A stretch of DNA of 7,908 nt from an uncultured Collinsella sp. (GCA_900552705.1 USAX01000086.1:1-7908), one strand, 5' to 3'; positions 1 to 7,013 are shown, numbered from the stretch's first letter. Made by a program: numbers and translations. The notes: generated by a model not told the origin, from the sequence alone.

Positions 1-178
1 GTGTCATGGCGTCCTCGCGCACCTGCATACGCGTGTAGAGGCGGACCTCGCCGCCGGGCGTCGGCAACGTGGCCGCAGTGCTGCCCGAGATGCCGAGTTC
101 AAAGCCAACGCCCGACACGTCGACGACGGCCGAGCTCATCGTGGCCTCGGCAAGCGTTCCATGGAGCTGGGAAATCAT
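1..178 (-). CDS. ruvA: Holliday junction DNA helicase subunit RuvA, N-terminal part (runs off window)
   Basis: Only the first 59 codons are present; the gene continues beyond base 1. The translation begins MISQLHGTLAEATMSSAVVD, followed by VSGVGFELGIS and then VRLYTRMQVREDAM. This is the RuvA N-terminal OB-fold pattern, in which a short I-x-x-L-x-G-x-L strand is followed by a G-V-G-Y/F-x-L strand and a T-x-x-x-V-R-E-D segment. RuvA is known to form tetramers that hold the four-way junction while RuvB motors drive branch migration. The ATG shares its A with the TGA stop of ruvC (TGATG), so the two are probably translationally coupled; the nearest purine-rich stretch, GAGGAA inside the ruvC end, is about 10 bases upstream. 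ruvB is expected next, outside the window. Identification is by motif reading from a partial protein. Confidence 0.9.
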   Translation of the reverse strand, partial: MISQLHGTLAEATMSSAVVDVSGVGFELGISGSTAATLPTPGGEVRLYTRMQVREDAMT

Positions 179-699
179 CAGTATCCGGTTCCTCTCTGTT
201 GATAGAACTCGCCACCGGTAAGGGCACGGGTGCGGCTGAGGTTTACGTGGCAGATGGCGCAAGCCAGGGCATCGGCGGCATGGTCGGGATGCGGGTCGTG
301 GTCGAGCTGCGTGAGCGTACGAACCATATACGCGACCTGCCGTTTGTCCGCGGCTCCGGTGCCCACAACAGCCTGCTTAATCTGCATAGGCGTGTACTCG
401 CCAATCTCGAGCGCGCATTCCGAAAGCGCCACAAGCGCAGCGCCGCGGGCATGTGCCGTGGGGATGGCCGAACGAACGTTGGCGCCAAAGTAGATGCTCT
501 CGACAGCAGCCGTGTCGGGTCGATAACGCTCGACGACATCCTTAAGGTCATGGGCGATATGCGACAGGCGCACCGCGAGCGGGCTGCCCGCGCTGGTCTC
601 GATACAACCGTAGGCACGGCAGCGAACCTCGCCACGTCGCTCCTCGATAATCCCCCAGCCCGTATGGGCCAAACCGGGGTCGATACCCAAAATGACCAA
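178..699 (-). CDS. ruvC: Crossover junction endodeoxyribonuclease RuvC
   Basis: RuvC is the dimeric Mg2+-dependent nuclease that cuts Holliday junctions symmetrically in recombinational repair. The product is 173 residues, the usual family length. It opens with MVILGIDPGLAHTGWG, containing the first catalytic Asp (D7); AAVESIYFG carries the catalytic Glu (E67); DHAADALACAICH carries the C-terminal acidic pair as H140 and D143. A His at the third position is also known from Thermus RuvC, so the active site looks complete. The start is TTG: a GGGGAGG ribosome binding site sits 5 bases upstream, and an in-frame TGA lies six codons before it, leaving no upstream ATG. The stop overlaps the ruvA start by one base. 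A LexA-type operator lies about 55-70 bases upstream, so SOS control is likely. YebC, often found next to ruvC, is absent here. Confidence 0.97.
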   Translation of the reverse strand: MVILGIDPGLAHTGWGIIEERRGEVRCRAYGCIETSAGSPLAVRLSHIAHDLKDVVERYRPDTAAVESIYFGANVRSAIPTAHARGAALVALSECALEIGEYTPMQIKQAVVGTGAADKRQVAYMVRTLTQLDHDPHPDHAADALACAICHVNLSRTRALTGGEFYQQRGTGY

Positions 700-704
700 G
701 CCAA

Positions 705-711
705 CCTCCCC
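705..711 (-). promoter_or_regulatory. Ribosome binding site of ruvC (fixes the TTG start)
   Basis: On the minus strand the sequence reads GGGGAGG, followed by 5 bases and the TTG codon. It matches the 16S anti-Shine-Dalgarno well and supports TTG at 699 as the true start, because no in-frame ATG or GTG lies between it and the upstream in-frame stop. Confidence 0.8.
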
Positions 712-755
712 TCGTCACAAATACAGCACAAGGCAAGGCCCCGAGCATCATTCAC

Positions 756-767
756 GAACGTCTGTTC
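756..767. promoter_or_regulatory. LexA (SOS) operator core upstream of ruvCA
   Basis: The bases read GAACGTCTGTTC on the plus strand, a perfect match to the Gram-positive LexA/DinR box core GAAC-N4-GTTC. The left flank is C, as in the fuller CGAAC-N4-GTTCG consensus; the right flank is T rather than G. The site lies directly downstream of a candidate -10 hexamer, where a repressor would cover the transcription start, and about 57 bases before the ruvC start codon. The match is seen directly; that LexA binds here is inference from the known SOS regulation of ruv genes. Confidence 0.8.
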
Positions 768-768
768 T

Positions 769-799
769 AGAATAACACAACAGAGACCGTATCTAGCAA
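769..799 (-). promoter_or_regulatory. Candidate promoter of ruvCA
   Basis: On the minus strand a TTGCTA (-35-like, 799-794) and a TATTCT (-10-like, 774-769) are separated by 19 bases, which is slightly long for a housekeeping sigma factor. The start of transcription would fall near 762, inside the LexA-type box, giving a leader of about 60 bases. The -10 is reasonable and the -35 weaker; the assignment rests mainly on position relative to the operator. Confidence 0.45.
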
Positions 800-835
800 G
801 CAAGGTTGAACCATAGGTTGAGCATAAGTCAGCGA

Positions 836-934
836 GCGAGTCCCTGCCGTGGCAAGGTGTCGCGAAAGAGGAGCGCCGCGTACTTCTGTACGCAAGCGAC
901 GGTTTGAGCGGCAGATTGACCGGCAGGGGCTCGC
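836..934. repeat. Intergenic element with nested inverted repeats
   Basis: The outer arms 836-849 and 921-934 are complementary over 14 positions with a single exception at 841/929, which would be a G-U wobble in a plus-strand RNA and a C-A mismatch in a minus-strand RNA. Inside, 859-863 can pair with 896-900, and 878-883 pairs with 888-893 around a TTCT loop. The segment is non-coding by judgement: short open frames through it have no recognisable protein features. The nested design resembles dispersed intergenic repeats or a structured RNA, but which of these it is cannot be told from one copy. Confidence 0.6.
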
Positions 935-947
935 GCAGCGTCGACTC

Positions 948-975
948 GTTACGCGGTTTGGCAAAACCGCGTAAC
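948..975 (-). terminator. Perfect 12-bp stem-loop after the NAD synthetase-like gene (possible U-less terminator)
   Basis: Arms 948-959 and 964-975 are perfectly complementary (GTTACGCGGTTT and its reverse complement) around a 4-base loop. The hairpin begins 18 bases after the stop codon of the upstream gene, where a terminator is expected. No U-run follows on either strand, so it is not a classical intrinsic terminator. It could be a U-less terminator as proposed for some actinobacteria, a 3'-end stabilising hairpin, or one end of the adjacent repeat element. The hairpin itself is certain; the role is not. Confidence 0.45.
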
Positions 976-993
976 CTTGCCCCTATCCCATAG

Positions 994-2967
994 TTAATTT
1001 TGAGAGAAAAAGGGGAACTGTCGGGGATCAACCGGCGGATGCGGCATCGGGCCACCCTGCGGGCCACCCTGGCCGCCCATCATCTTATCGATGGCGTCCT
1101 GGACCTCGCCCTCAAACTTCTTCATACCCTCGTGCAGGCGGCGCTGGCCGTCCTCGGAGCGCAGCTCCTCCATCTGCTCGGGCGAAATACCCAGTAGCTC
1201 GCCCAGCACGCCCATCATCTCGTTTCGCACGCGCTCGCTCGTATCCTCGTCAGCAAAACGGCGCACCTCGGCGCGCGCCAGCGAATCGACCGTCATACGC
1301 TCCTTGCCGTTAAGCCCCAGGTCGGACCACGCGAGCATGTACGGCCAGGCGCGCTCGACAAACGAACGGGCTGAGACGATCGACGCCGTCGGCAGCATGC
1401 GGCGGGCGGCCTCGCCCTGACGCACGAGCATCAGCAGCAGCGAGCAGGCCTCAGGCTTGCCAGCGGCCATCGGGATGTCGTCGAAAGATCGATTGCGGTC
1501 CACGTGCGCCTCGAGCGCGCCATCGACCTCACCCGGCTCAAGCCCGCCGAGCAGCTGTGCCGCGCGGTCGAGCATATCGACCGGACCGTCGAGCGTCGAG
1601 AGCGCCTGCGCCAGCACTCGCTCCATACAATCTTCCACCGCGTTGAGCGTCACGAGCTCTTGGGGCACCACGGCAGACGTGCGGTTGCGCACACGCGCCA
1701 CAAACTCAAGCGTCGACAGGTACACATCGCCAAAGGGCGCGTAATCGCCCTGGTAGCCGCCGCAAAGCGCCGGCGCCGCCAGCGCGTACTCGGTTTTGGA
1801 CAGCGGACTCAGCGCCATCGCACCCAGCTCGAGCGCCGTGTCCTCCAGCATGAGGCCCAGCGTGCGCGAGCGCAGACGCTCGGCATCGCCCGCCGACACG
1901 TCGCGATCGAGCACACGCGCCGCATCCGGTGCATCGCGCTCGACGGTGCGAATGTGCAGACGCTCGGCGATGGCGCGGACGGCGGCACAGCGGACAGCCT
2001 CGGCCTCTTCCTGCGCCGGCGTAAAGATACGGTTGCGCCCCAGCACCAGGCCAATCACATTACGCGGGCCCAGAGCGTCGACGGTCAGCGCCGCCAGCAG
2101 GGACGACGGCAAGTCGCCCTCGAGCGCCACCACAGCACGCGACGCACCGTGGGCTCGGGCGTTGTCGCGCACGGCGAGCACCAGCGCCTGCCACAGCCAC
2201 TCCTCGGAACGGAACTCGGGCAGTTCGTGATCTTCCAGGGCATCGAGCATCACGCCGCGCTGAATCTCCTGAACCAGCAGGCTCTCCTCAAAACACGGCG
2301 CCTGGGCCACCACACGACCACAGTCGTCGAGCACAAACGAACCGCCGGTATACACCGACTCGTCATAAGCACCGACCGGCGCCATACAGGCAAACCACAC
2401 GCTGCGCTTGGATGCGATCTTGCGGTAGGCGCCGCTGCGAACGGCGGCAATGGCGGCAGTCTCGCGGTCGGTCATGTCAAACGCATTGAATTGGAAATAC
2501 GCAATGAGGTCAACACCGGTCGGCAACATCTCGAGTTCGCGGTCCAAGTCAAAAATCACGGCGATGCGCACGCCGTCCACGTCGAACACCGGCGGCGCCC
2601 AACGCGTGTCGTTGTTCTCGCCACGCTGCAGGGCAATGCTCGAACGCGCCGGCACCACATGACCGTCCTTGAGCATCATGTAGTCGAGCAGCGGCTGACC
2701 CTCAAACGAAACCGCCGCGGGCACGATGCAGATCATATCGAGCTCTTGGATACGCTCGGCGACGCCGGTCAGACCCGTCAGCATGTCGTGCTCAAAGTCG
2801 GCAGCGCCCACCAGGCCACCGGGCATGGCGCCCATAAAGAGCGGAGCCGGAACGCACAGCACGCGCGCCCCGCGCTCGTGGGCCAGACGAGCCTGGTCCT
2901 CGATGCGGCCGCAAATGCCCTCAATATCACCCAGGCGCATATCGATCTGTGCAAGCGCGAGCTTCAT
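994..2967 (-). CDS. NAD+ synthetase (NadE) family protein with degenerate catalytic motifs
   Basis: The 657-residue product has the two-part layout of glutamine-dependent NAD+ synthetase. Residues 1-245 form a nitrilase-type domain (MKLALAQIDMRLGDIEGI at the start; VGAYDESVYTGGSFVLDDCG near 198-217), and about 264-550 form a synthetase domain (VVALEGDLPSSLLAALTVDA; GDYAPFGDVYLST near 407-419). Key residues are lost: the amidase Glu region reads VPAPLFMG (Ala at 41), no Lys occurs between 100 and 183 where the catalytic Lys belongs, and the Cys of the ICED-type motif is replaced in IFDLD (Phe139). The SGGIDS pyrophosphate loop reads EGDLPS (283-288), GxGNKSE reads PLSKTE, and the Lys of DLYKT is Leu417. 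The LPPY loop is absent. A tail of about 100 residues ends in a Gly/Pro-rich stretch. The frame is intact, so this is not a recent pseudogene. The ATG has a modest GGAAAGG upstream. NAD synthesis activity is doubtful; the true role is unknown. Confidence 0.8.
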   Translation of the reverse strand: MKLALAQIDMRLGDIEGICGRIEDQARLAHERGARVLCVPAPLFMGAMPGGLVGAADFEHDMLTGLTGVAERIQELDMICIVPAAVSFEGQPLLDYMMLKDGHVVPARSSIALQRGENNDTRWAPPVFDVDGVRIAVIFDLDRELEMLPTGVDLIAYFQFNAFDMTDRETAAIAAVRSGAYRKIASKRSVWFACMAPVGAYDESVYTGGSFVLDDCGRVVAQAPCFEESLLVQEIQRGVMLDALEDHELPEFRSEEWLWQALVLAVRDNARAHGASRAVVALEGDLPSSLLAALTVDALGPRNVIGLVLGRNRIFTPAQEEAEAVRCAAVRAIAERLHIRTVERDAPDAARVLDRDVSAGDAERLRSRTLGLMLEDTALELGAMALSPLSKTEYALAAPALCGGYQGDYAPFGDVYLSTLEFVARVRNRTSAVVPQELVTLNAVEDCMERVLAQALSTLDGPVDMLDRAAQLLGGLEPGEVDGALEAHVDRNRSFDDIPMAAGKPEACSLLLMLVRQGEAARRMLPTASIVSARSFVERAWPYMLAWSDLGLNGKERMTVDSLARAEVRRFADEDTSERVRNEMMGVLGELLGISPEQMEELRSEDGQRRLHEGMKKFEGEVQDAIDKMMGGQGGPQGGPMPHPPVDPRQFPFFSQN

Positions 2968-3003
2968 GGCTCAGCCCTTTCCGTCGTAAACCATCGAAAT
3001 CGT

Positions 3004-3037
3004 AGTAAAAGCGCCGGCCGCATGATGCAGTCGGCGC
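3004..3037 (-). terminator. Intrinsic terminator after the superoxide reductase gene
   Basis: On the minus strand GCGCCG (3037-3032) pairs with CGGCGC (3016-3011). After one A-C mismatch, CTGC pairs with GCGG through one G-U, leaving a 5-base loop. TTTT follows immediately, then ACTACG. It begins about 48 bases after the stop of the reductase gene and about 40 bases before the next start codon. The short U-run makes it moderate in strength, so some read-through into the next gene is possible. Confidence 0.6.
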
Positions 3038-3084
3038 TCGCATGTGCATATGCTAGCTATGATACCCCGAGCGGGGGCGCGCTC

Positions 3085-3447
3085 CTAGAACGTCGCGGAC
3101 CACAGCCCGTGCAGGTTGCAGTAGGCATAGACGGTACCGGTCTTGGAACCGCCGGCAAAAAACGTCGCGGGCTTCATGCCGGGCTGGAGGTAGTGGACCT
3201 CCAGACGGCCCTCGGCCTCAAGGGCGATCCACTCGATGTAGTGCTCGGGCACCATAGGATGCTCGACCGAACCCACGCGTGCGCGGATCACGTGACCGTC
3301 GCGCTCGCTCTCGACGACTGGCACGTGCTTCTCGTGCGCCGCGTCCTCGGTGTTCGCGGTCAGCTCCGTGCAGCCGGCAGGGGTTGCAACGTCGTTGCCA
3401 AGGGCGGCAATGAGCTTGCCGTCGGGGTCCTTAAAGAATTTTGCCAT
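3085..3447 (-). CDS. dfx: Superoxide reductase, desulfoferrodoxin family (class III-like, single iron centre)
   Basis: Superoxide reductase reduces superoxide to peroxide in the cytoplasm of anaerobes without releasing oxygen, with electrons usually from rubredoxin. The 120-residue product carries all ligands of the catalytic Fe(His)4Cys centre: H41 in EKHVPVVE, H63 and H69 in VEHPMVPEHYIEWI, and C110 and H113 in YCNLHGLW. The conserved Glu-Lys before H41 (E39, K40) is also present. The N-terminal 35 residues correspond to the desulforedoxin domain, but the CxxC and CC ligands are missing and only C26 remains, so the second iron centre should be absent, as in the Treponema-type class III enzymes. 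The ATG at 3447 was chosen over a frame-open start 30 codons upstream because AAAGGAG lies 6 bases before it and the family N-terminus begins MAKFF. The helicase gene ends 101 bases upstream; a terminator follows. Confidence 0.95.
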   Translation of the reverse strand: MAKFFKDPDGKLIAALGNDVATPAGCTELTANTEDAAHEKHVPVVESERDGHVIRARVGSVEHPMVPEHYIEWIALEAEGRLEVHYLQPGMKPATFFAGGSKTGTVYAYCNLHGLWSATF

Positions 3448-3453
3448 GATGTT

Positions 3454-3460
3454 CTCCTTT
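3454..3460 (-). promoter_or_regulatory. Ribosome binding site of the superoxide reductase gene
   Basis: The minus strand reads AAAGGAG, 6 bases before the ATG at 3447. It decides between this ATG and the longer open frame starting at 3537, which has no family homology in its extra 30 residues. Confidence 0.75.
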
Positions 3461-3548
3461 GCTGATGTGCCGGTGTTCTCGATGCTTCTTATGCCCAAAG
3501 GCAGGCAAACCATCCACGGCATGGCAAATGAACACATAACGAGCGAGA

Positions 3549-6500
3549 CTAGCGCCCGTCGCCGCCGAGCAGCGCCAGAACATCCTCGCGGGTAAACAGC
3601 GCCGACGAGATGCCGTCGCCGCCAAGCACGCTGTTGACCAGGTCGCGTTTGGACTCCTGCATCTGCATGATGCGCTCCTCGATCGTGTCCTTAGCGATGA
3701 GCTTGTACACGGTCACGGTATGTTGCTGGCCAATACGATGCGCGCGGTCGGTCGCCTGGTCCTGCGCGGCCACGTTCCACCACGGGTCGTAGTGGATGAC
3801 CACGTCGGCCGCCGTCAGGTTAAGGCCCACGCCACCCGCCTTGAGCGAAATCAAGAACACCGGCACCTCGCCCGCTTGGAACTGCGCGACCATCTTGGCG
3901 CGGCTCTCCTTAGACGAAGCGCCCGTGAGCTTAAGAAAGCCGATGTCCTCCTTGGCCAAGCGCTTGCCGATAATATCGAGCATGCCCGTAAACTGGCTGA
4001 ACAGCAGAATGTGGTGCCCGCCGTCGAGCGCACCGTGCACGAGCTCCATACAAGCGTCGAGCTTGGCGCTCCCCGCCTTGTAGTCCTCGTAGTGCAGGTG
4101 TGGGTCACAGCAGATCTGGCGCAGTTTGGTGAGCTCGGCGAGCACCTTGAGCTTGTCCTTCTTAAACTCGGATGCCTCACGATGCTGCACCTGCCGGGCG
4201 ATGCGGTCCTGGTTGGCCAGGTAGAGCTTGCGCTGCTCGCCGGTGAGCTGTGCCATGACGGTGTCCTCGATCTTCTCGGGCAGGTCTGCCACCACGTCTT
4301 CCTTAACACGGCGCAGCACAAACGGCGACACGAGCGACTGTAGGCGAGCGGCGCTATCGCCCTCGGCATGCTCGACGGGGCTCTCAAAGCGCTTGGCAAA
4401 CGACTCGCGCGTCCCCAAAAGGCCCGGCATCAAGAAGTCGAAGATGCTCCAGAGCTCGGACAGGCGGTTTTCGATGGGCGTGCCCGTCAGGGCAAAGCGC
4501 ACGCCGGCCGGCAGGCGCTTGGCGGCGCGCGCCACCTGCGTGAGCGGGTTTTTAATGTACTGGGCCTCGTCGAGCACGACGCGGGCAAAGTCCTGCTCGG
4601 CATACTCGTCGATATCGCGGCGCATGAGGTCGTACGACGTCACGACCACGTTATGCTCGGCCACGCCGGCGATCTGCACGCGGCGTTGAGCCTTGGCGTC
4701 CACAATGGCGCACACGTCGAGCGAAGGCGCAAAGCGCTCCAGCTCGGCAGTCCAGTTATACACGAGCGACGCGGGGCATACCACGAGCGTGGGCTTGGCG
4801 TCTCCCGCTTCCACGCGCGCCAGGATATGCGCGATCATCTGCAGGGTTTTGCCCAGGCCCATGTCGTCGGCCAAAATGCCGCCGAGGCCCAGGTGTTCGA
4901 GCGAGCCGAGCCACTGGTAGCCGTCGACCTGATAGCCGCGCAGTGTGGCCTTGAGCGAGGCAGGTACCGTAAAGTCCATCTTGCCGAGCGTATCCAGGCG
5001 CTCGACGGTGCGGCGGAACGCGGCGTCGCGATCGGCCTCGAGCGCCGGCGTGCGCGCGAGCATGCTATCGACAAACAGGGTACTCGACGCGGGAAGCGAC
5101 ACGCCATCGAGCAGGTCGACGGCGTCGACACCCAGGTCCTCGGCAAGACCAAACGCGGCGCGGGCACCCTCGTCCAGGCGTACAATGTCGCCGGACGTCA
5201 GGCGCGCAAACGTCTGGTGGCGCTTGTACGAGTCCAGATAGATGGCAAGATCTGCCGCCGAAAGACCGCTCGCGCCCAGTTCGACATCGAGCAGGTTGCT
5301 CTTGACGGTCGCACGCACCGAAAGCTTGGGCGCAGGGCGCACCGAGATCTGGCGCAGGCGGTCGCTGAGCATGACCTCGCCCAGCTCGGACAGGGCAGAC
5401 AGACCCTCGGTAAGCAGGCAGAACAGGCTCTCGTCATCGCGTTCCTCAAACGCCAGGCCGCCCTCGTGGAAATCGAAGTACATGGCAGCCGTGTCCATAA
5501 CGCGAAACTCTGCCACCTCATCGCGCGGCGGCACGCCCGGGCGCTGGTCTTCGAAGGGGCTTCCCGGAGCACCCAGGCTAAAGAGATCTGCCGACCAGTC
5601 GCCGTAGCTAACCGTAATCTTGCAGGTCACGAGCCTATCGTCGACGCCAATCGCCATGGCAAAGCTCGGCTCGGGCGCCACGGTATCGAGCGCAGCGGGC
5701 GCGGTAAGGTCGGTGTAGTCGCGCAAAATGGGCAGCGCCATGCGACAGAATTCGCCCACCTGCTCGGCGGCGATATGGACCGGCGTGCGACAGGGCAACA
5801 GACGCGACAGAAACGGTGCGGCATGCTGGGCAAACGCCGCATCGGCGCGGCGCGCGCGGTGCGTGTCGACCAAATAGGCAACGTCGCCCGAGGCAAAGCA
5901 GTACATATCGGCAGGCAGGCGCAGGTCGTAGCTGCCACCGGCCGCCGGCGCGATCTTGGCGGCAAGGAGCGGTGGTTGTTTTGCCGAGGCCTCGTCCTCC
6001 CCCACCGGCGACGACTCAACCGCTACCTCGTAGGAACGATGCGTCGTCGTTCCCCGCGACCAGGCGGGCTCAAAGGAAATGGTCCGGCCACGTAGCAAGT
6101 CCAGCATGTATACGATGTCATGCTCGGACAGCGGCAGCTGGCGCTCGGCGACAAAGCCGCTGCGTGCAAAATCGTACGACGCCGAACGCGAACTCGTGAT
6201 GTCGCTCAGATACACAACCGTTGCCACAACAAGGTCGAGCAGGCGCACCGAAACCTCGTCAAAGGCTTCGGGCGTATGGACAAACGTGAGCTTCTTGCCG
6301 TACGAGAAGGTGCCGCCTCGGACATAGGCATCGGCCATGCCGTCGATATCCTTAACCACGTAGGACACCGAGCCACAGCGGATGCGAAGCTCGAGCGCCC
6401 AGCTAAAGCGGTCGGCAAACAGCGGATTGTAGTACGGCACCAGCGAGGGCTCCAATACCGCCTTGGGGGCATCGGGGTCGACTGTGCCGGCGAGCTTGCG

Positions 6501-7013
6501 GCGCATGCCCGCCAACTCATCCATGCGCGCGTCCGAAAGATCGGAAAGCGCCGCCACAAGGCTCGGGCTCGTGGGGACGGGCGCAGGAAAGGGAAAGTTG
6601 GGGTTGACGGCCGGCGCTTTGGGCGCGGTGCGCGCGGGCTGTTTCGGCTGCGCCGTAAACGTACGAACCGGCGTGCGCAGTCCCTCAACAGGCTCAATAC
6701 CGCTGGCGTCCAGATACGCAAGCGCCGTGGCGATGGCGTGCTTGCACATGCCAGGATAGCGATAGGCAGCGGGGCAATCGCAGTCGTAGTCGATCACCTC
6801 GTGCTCGTCCATGTCGAGCGCCACGCGCGTCTTGTACAGGTCACCGCGCGAGCCGCGCACCGAGCCCTCGACCGTCACGTTTTTGGAGAAGCGCGAGCCG
6901 CTGTCCTCGATCGACAGCACGGCGCCGTTGAGCATGAGCGAGCGGCCCTTCATAAAGGTGCCGCTCAGTGCCGCCTCTTTGCGAAGCGCCTGCACAAACG
7001 TCCCCTGTGCCAT
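3549..7013 (-). CDS. SWIM zinc finger SNF2-family DNA-dependent ATPase/helicase
   Basis: The 1154-residue protein has three parts. A SWIM motif (CDC...CKH; C78, C80, C90, H92) forms a putative zinc site for DNA or protein contact. A Pro-rich linker (about 121-150) leads to a long middle region of the bacterial SNF2-associated type. The C-terminal half is a complete SNF2 motor: motif I DDMGLGKT (716-723, K722), Ia VVCPASLVYNW, II DEAQ (815-818), III LTGTPIENR (842-850), IV ILLFSQF (near 1002-1008), V KAGGVGLNLT (near 1058), VI QATDRAHRIGQ (1086-1096). SNF2 proteins track along double-stranded DNA and remodel bound proteins; this bacterial subfamily's substrate is not established. The ATG at 7013 has GGAGGAAG close upstream; a TTG ten codons earlier has no such site. 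dnaE ends 38 bases upstream, suggesting co-transcription and a possible link to replication, which is inference. Confidence 0.95.
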   Translation of the reverse strand: MAQGTFVQALRKEAALSGTFMKGRSLMLNGAVLSIEDSGSRFSKNVTVEGSVRGSRGDLYKTRVALDMDEHEVIDYDCDCPAAYRYPGMCKHAIATALAYLDASGIEPVEGLRTPVRTFTAQPKQPARTAPKAPAVNPNFPFPAPVPTSPSLVAALSDLSDARMDELAGMRRKLAGTVDPDAPKAVLEPSLVPYYNPLFADRFSWALELRIRCGSVSYVVKDIDGMADAYVRGGTFSYGKKLTFVHTPEAFDEVSVRLLDLVVATVVYLSDITSSRSASYDFARSGFVAERQLPLSEHDIVYMLDLLRGRTISFEPAWSRGTTTHRSYEVAVESSPVGEDEASAKQPPLLAAKIAPAAGGSYDLRLPADMYCFASGDVAYLVDTHRARRADAAFAQHAAPFLSRLLPCRTPVHIAAEQVGEFCRMALPILRDYTDLTAPAALDTVAPEPSFAMAIGVDDRLVTCKITVSYGDWSADLFSLGAPGSPFEDQRPGVPPRDEVAEFRVMDTAAMYFDFHEGGLAFEERDDESLFCLLTEGLSALSELGEVMLSDRLRQISVRPAPKLSVRATVKSNLLDVELGASGLSAADLAIYLDSYKRHQTFARLTSGDIVRLDEGARAAFGLAEDLGVDAVDLLDGVSLPASSTLFVDSMLARTPALEADRDAAFRRTVERLDTLGKMDFTVPASLKATLRGYQVDGYQWLGSLEHLGLGGILADDMGLGKTLQMIAHILARVEAGDAKPTLVVCPASLVYNWTAELERFAPSLDVCAIVDAKAQRRVQIAGVAEHNVVVTSYDLMRRDIDEYAEQDFARVVLDEAQYIKNPLTQVARAAKRLPAGVRFALTGTPIENRLSELWSIFDFLMPGLLGTRESFAKRFESPVEHAEGDSAARLQSLVSPFVLRRVKEDVVADLPEKIEDTVMAQLTGEQRKLYLANQDRIARQVQHREASEFKKDKLKVLAELTKLRQICCDPHLHYEDYKAGSAKLDACMELVHGALDGGHHILLFSQFTGMLDIIGKRLAKEDIGFLKLTGASSKESRAKMVAQFQAGEVPVFLISLKAGGVGLNLTAADVVIHYDPWWNVAAQDQATDRAHRIGQQHTVTVYKLIAKDTIEERIMQMQESKRDLVNSVLGGDGISSALFTREDVLALLGGDGR

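Noticed and set aside
806..820. Second possible LexA-like site (AACC-ATA-GGTT) with a GGTTGA direct repeat
   Set aside because: The half-sites do not fit GAAC-N4-GTTC and the spacing is wrong; too short to call as an operator.
243..1067. Minus-strand open frame of 274 codons crossing the end of the NAD synthetase-like gene, the intergenic region and ruvC
   Set aside because: It is out of frame with two good genes and passes through the inverted-repeat element; no domain is recognisable. If the element is a dispersed repeat, such frames could be mis-annotated as small proteins elsewhere.
3065..3076. CCCC-GAGC-GGGG palindrome after the superoxide reductase stop
   Set aside because: Only a 4-bp stem with no U-run; the hairpin at 3011-3037 with a U-run is the better terminator.
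1504..3465. Very long open frame on the plus strand (653 codons), antisense to the NAD synthetase-like and superoxide reductase genes
   Set aside because: Its translation is rich in Arg, His and Gln with no recognisable motif, and it spans two well-supported minus-strand genes and a terminator. It is the usual antisense shadow in GC-rich DNA.
3448..3537. Upstream in-frame extension of the superoxide reductase (30 more residues)
   Set aside because: The extra residues do not resemble the family, and a strong ribosome binding site sits right before the internal ATG at 3447.
4368..6095. Long plus-strand open frame (575 codons) opposite the SNF2 gene
   Set aside because: Same shadow composition and no motifs; the minus strand carries conserved helicase motifs through this region.
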